This document shows positions 4,564 through 5,217 of a stretch of 5,217 nucleotides of DNA, one piece after another. Each line of letters opens with the position of its first letter. Positions within the stretch are counted from its first letter, which is position 1. The stretch spans positions 1-5,217 of the forward strand of contig JAJPXR010000241.1 in the NCBI GenBank assembly GCA_021205375.1, given 5' to 3'. The position numbers were made by a program, and so were the translations under genes. The notes under the pieces were generated by a model that was not told the DNA's origin, did not search any database, and worked only from the letters and a program-made list of their open reading frames with translations. This stretch comes from Clostridiales bacterium. Its GTDB lineage: Bacteria; Bacillota; Clostridia; Oscillospirales; Oscillospiraceae.

Positions 4564-5040
4564 TTACGACACCGCCCGGAAAATGCGTTCCTCCACCGAC
4601 TCGAAGCTGACATGCTGGCAGAGGACCACCTCGGAGATCAAAATCTGCTTGGCGGAGTGAAGCATCTTCCGCTCCCCGGTGGAGAGGGCCTTCACCTGGT
4701 CCCGGAGCAACAGCCCCTTGATGACGGAGGCCACCTGCATCATGTTGCCGCTCTTGAGCTTTTCCATGTTCTCCCGGTAACGGCGGTTCCAGTTGCCGTC
4801 CATATCCACCGACAGGAAGGGGATGGCCGTGAGGACCTCCTCCGCCCGCTCCGCCGTGGAGATGGGCCGCACACCAATTTGCTCACTGGTGTCCACGGGA
4901 ATCATCACCTTCATGTTGCCCACAGGCAGCTTGAGGCTGTAGTATTTTCGCACCGTGCCGTCAACCGTCCGCTCTACAATGTCATCTACCGTACCCGCGC
5001 CGTGCATGGGATGCACGATCTGGTCGCCAATTTGAAACAT
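4564..5040 (-). CDS. carD: CarD/CdnL-type RNA polymerase-binding transcription regulator
   Basis: The 158-aa product is a full-length CarD_CdnL_TRCF family member. The N-terminal Tudor-like domain (about 1-55), starting FQIGDQIVHPMHGAGTV, binds the polymerase beta subunit in this family. The C-terminal helical domain contains W84 in NWNRRYRENMEKLKSG, matching the tryptophan that wedges into the upstream edge of the -10 element in characterised homologues, and continues with LLRDQVKALSTGERKML and AKQILISEV. Its expected role is to stabilise the open promoter complex. The ATG at 5040 has GGAGG 8 nt upstream; a TTG five codons earlier is part of that ribosome site and is rejected. The order carD-ispD-ispF is the same as in mycobacteria, although here a repeat element separates carD from ispD. 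Confidence 0.93.
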   Translation of the reverse strand: MFQIGDQIVHPMHGAGTVDDIVERTVDGTVRKYYSLKLPVGNMKVMIPVDTSEQIGVRPISTAERAEEVLTAIPFLSVDMDGNWNRRYRENMEKLKSGNMMQVASVIKGLLLRDQVKALSTGERKMLHSAKQILISEVVLCQHVSFESVEERIFRAVS

Positions 5041-5048
5041 GAGACCCA

Positions 5049-5053
5049 CCTCC
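5049..5053 (-). promoter_or_regulatory. Ribosome binding site of carD
   Basis: GGAGG on the minus strand, 8 nt before the ATG at 5040. It excludes the in-frame TTG at 5055 as the start. Confidence 0.85.
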
Positions 5054-5075
5054 AAAAAGTTTAGACTTTCGCCTT

Positions 5076-5114
5076 ATTATAGTATATTGTACCACTTTTT
5101 GCGATGGAAAACAA
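5076..5114 (-). promoter_or_regulatory. carD promoter region with two overlapping -10 boxes
   Basis: On the minus strand TTGTTT (5109-5114), 17 bp, then TACAAT (5086-5091) make one promoter. Ten bases downstream a perfect TATAAT (5076-5081) has only a weak -35 (TCGCAA, 5099-5104) at 17 bp. Either or both may be used; the leader would be about 30-40 nt. Confidence 0.65.
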
Positions 5115-5129
5115 CGGCAAAACGTACAA

Positions 5130-5167
5130 AAAAAGAAAAGTTCCCCCTCCGAAAAGGGGGAACTTTT
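5130..5167 (-). terminator. Intrinsic terminator of a gene beyond the right edge
   Basis: AAAAGTTCCCCCT (5136-5148) and AGGGGGAACTTTT (5155-5167) form a perfect 13-bp stem. On the minus strand the stem is followed by a long T-rich run (TTTTCTTTTTTT), a strong terminator just upstream of the carD promoter. On the plus strand only TTTT follows, so it may also work weakly in that direction. Confidence 0.85.
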
Positions 5168-5185
5168 GCGGTTCTATAATAAATG

Positions 5186-5214
5186 TTGGGGTCAGGTAAA
5201 GCACCTGGCCCCAA
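5186..5214. other. Second stem-loop at the right edge
   Basis: TTGGGGTCAGGT (5186-5197) pairs with ACCTGGCCCCAA (5203-5214), 12 pairs with one G-T, loop AAAGC. No T-tract is visible on the minus side, and the plus side is cut off three bases later. It could be a second terminator or a 3'-end structure of the unseen neighbouring gene. Confidence 0.5.
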
Positions 5215-5217
5215 ATT

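Noticed and set aside
4477..5064. 195-codon plus-strand reading frame opposite carD
   Set aside because: The minus strand encodes an unmistakable CarD protein with promoter and ribosome site; this frame starts inside a repeat arm.
5175..5180. Plus-strand TATAAT as a promoter reading off the right edge
   Set aside because: No -35 lies at 16-18 bp upstream; the position is in the loop and right arm of the terminator.

Overview
The window comes from a high-GC, Gram-positive anaerobe of the Clostridia, most likely a gut Oscillospiraceae-type genome (inference). Reasons: strong GGAGG ribosome binding sites, a CdaA-type diadenylate cyclase, a CarD/CdnL regulator, MEP-pathway isoprenoid genes, and GC-rich hairpin repeats between genes. 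Every credible gene lies on the minus strand, so transcription runs from right to left.

Layout from the right edge (5') to the left edge (3'). At 5130-5217 are two stem-loops; one followed by a T-tract looks like the terminator of a gene beyond the window. carD (4564-5040) follows, with its own promoter. Next is repeat element C (about 4247-4537), then ispD (3477-4211) and ispF (3007-3495), which overlap by 19 nt. Element B (about 2697-3002) begins at the ispF stop. A terminator-like hairpin (2641-2682) precedes a two-gene unit: a DUF3343 protein (2310-2564) whose stop overlaps the GTG start of a class-V cysteine desulfurase (1174-2313). Element A (about 961-1171) begins at the desulfurase stop. 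Last is cdaA (3' part missing; start at 785), with a well-formed promoter whose -10 lies inside a perfect palindrome, and a 12-bp leader hairpin.

The genes cover four housekeeping themes: transcription initiation (CarD), isoprenoid precursors (IspD and IspF, two steps of the MEP pathway), sulfur or selenium mobilisation (DUF3343 plus desulfurase), and c-di-AMP signalling (CdaA). The order carD-ispD-ispF matches the order known in mycobacteria.

The most distinctive signal is not a gene. All three large intergenic gaps (about 350-440 bp) hold a diverged copy of one MITE-like family, in the same orientation, directly downstream of a stop codon. Five copies of a GC-rich double-hairpin arm are present, and the variable hairpin within the arm comes in two interchangeable types. 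Element A is flanked by a 9-bp direct repeat that contains the desulfurase stop codon, which may be a target-site duplication. No RNA gene, CRISPR array, transposase or phage gene was seen.
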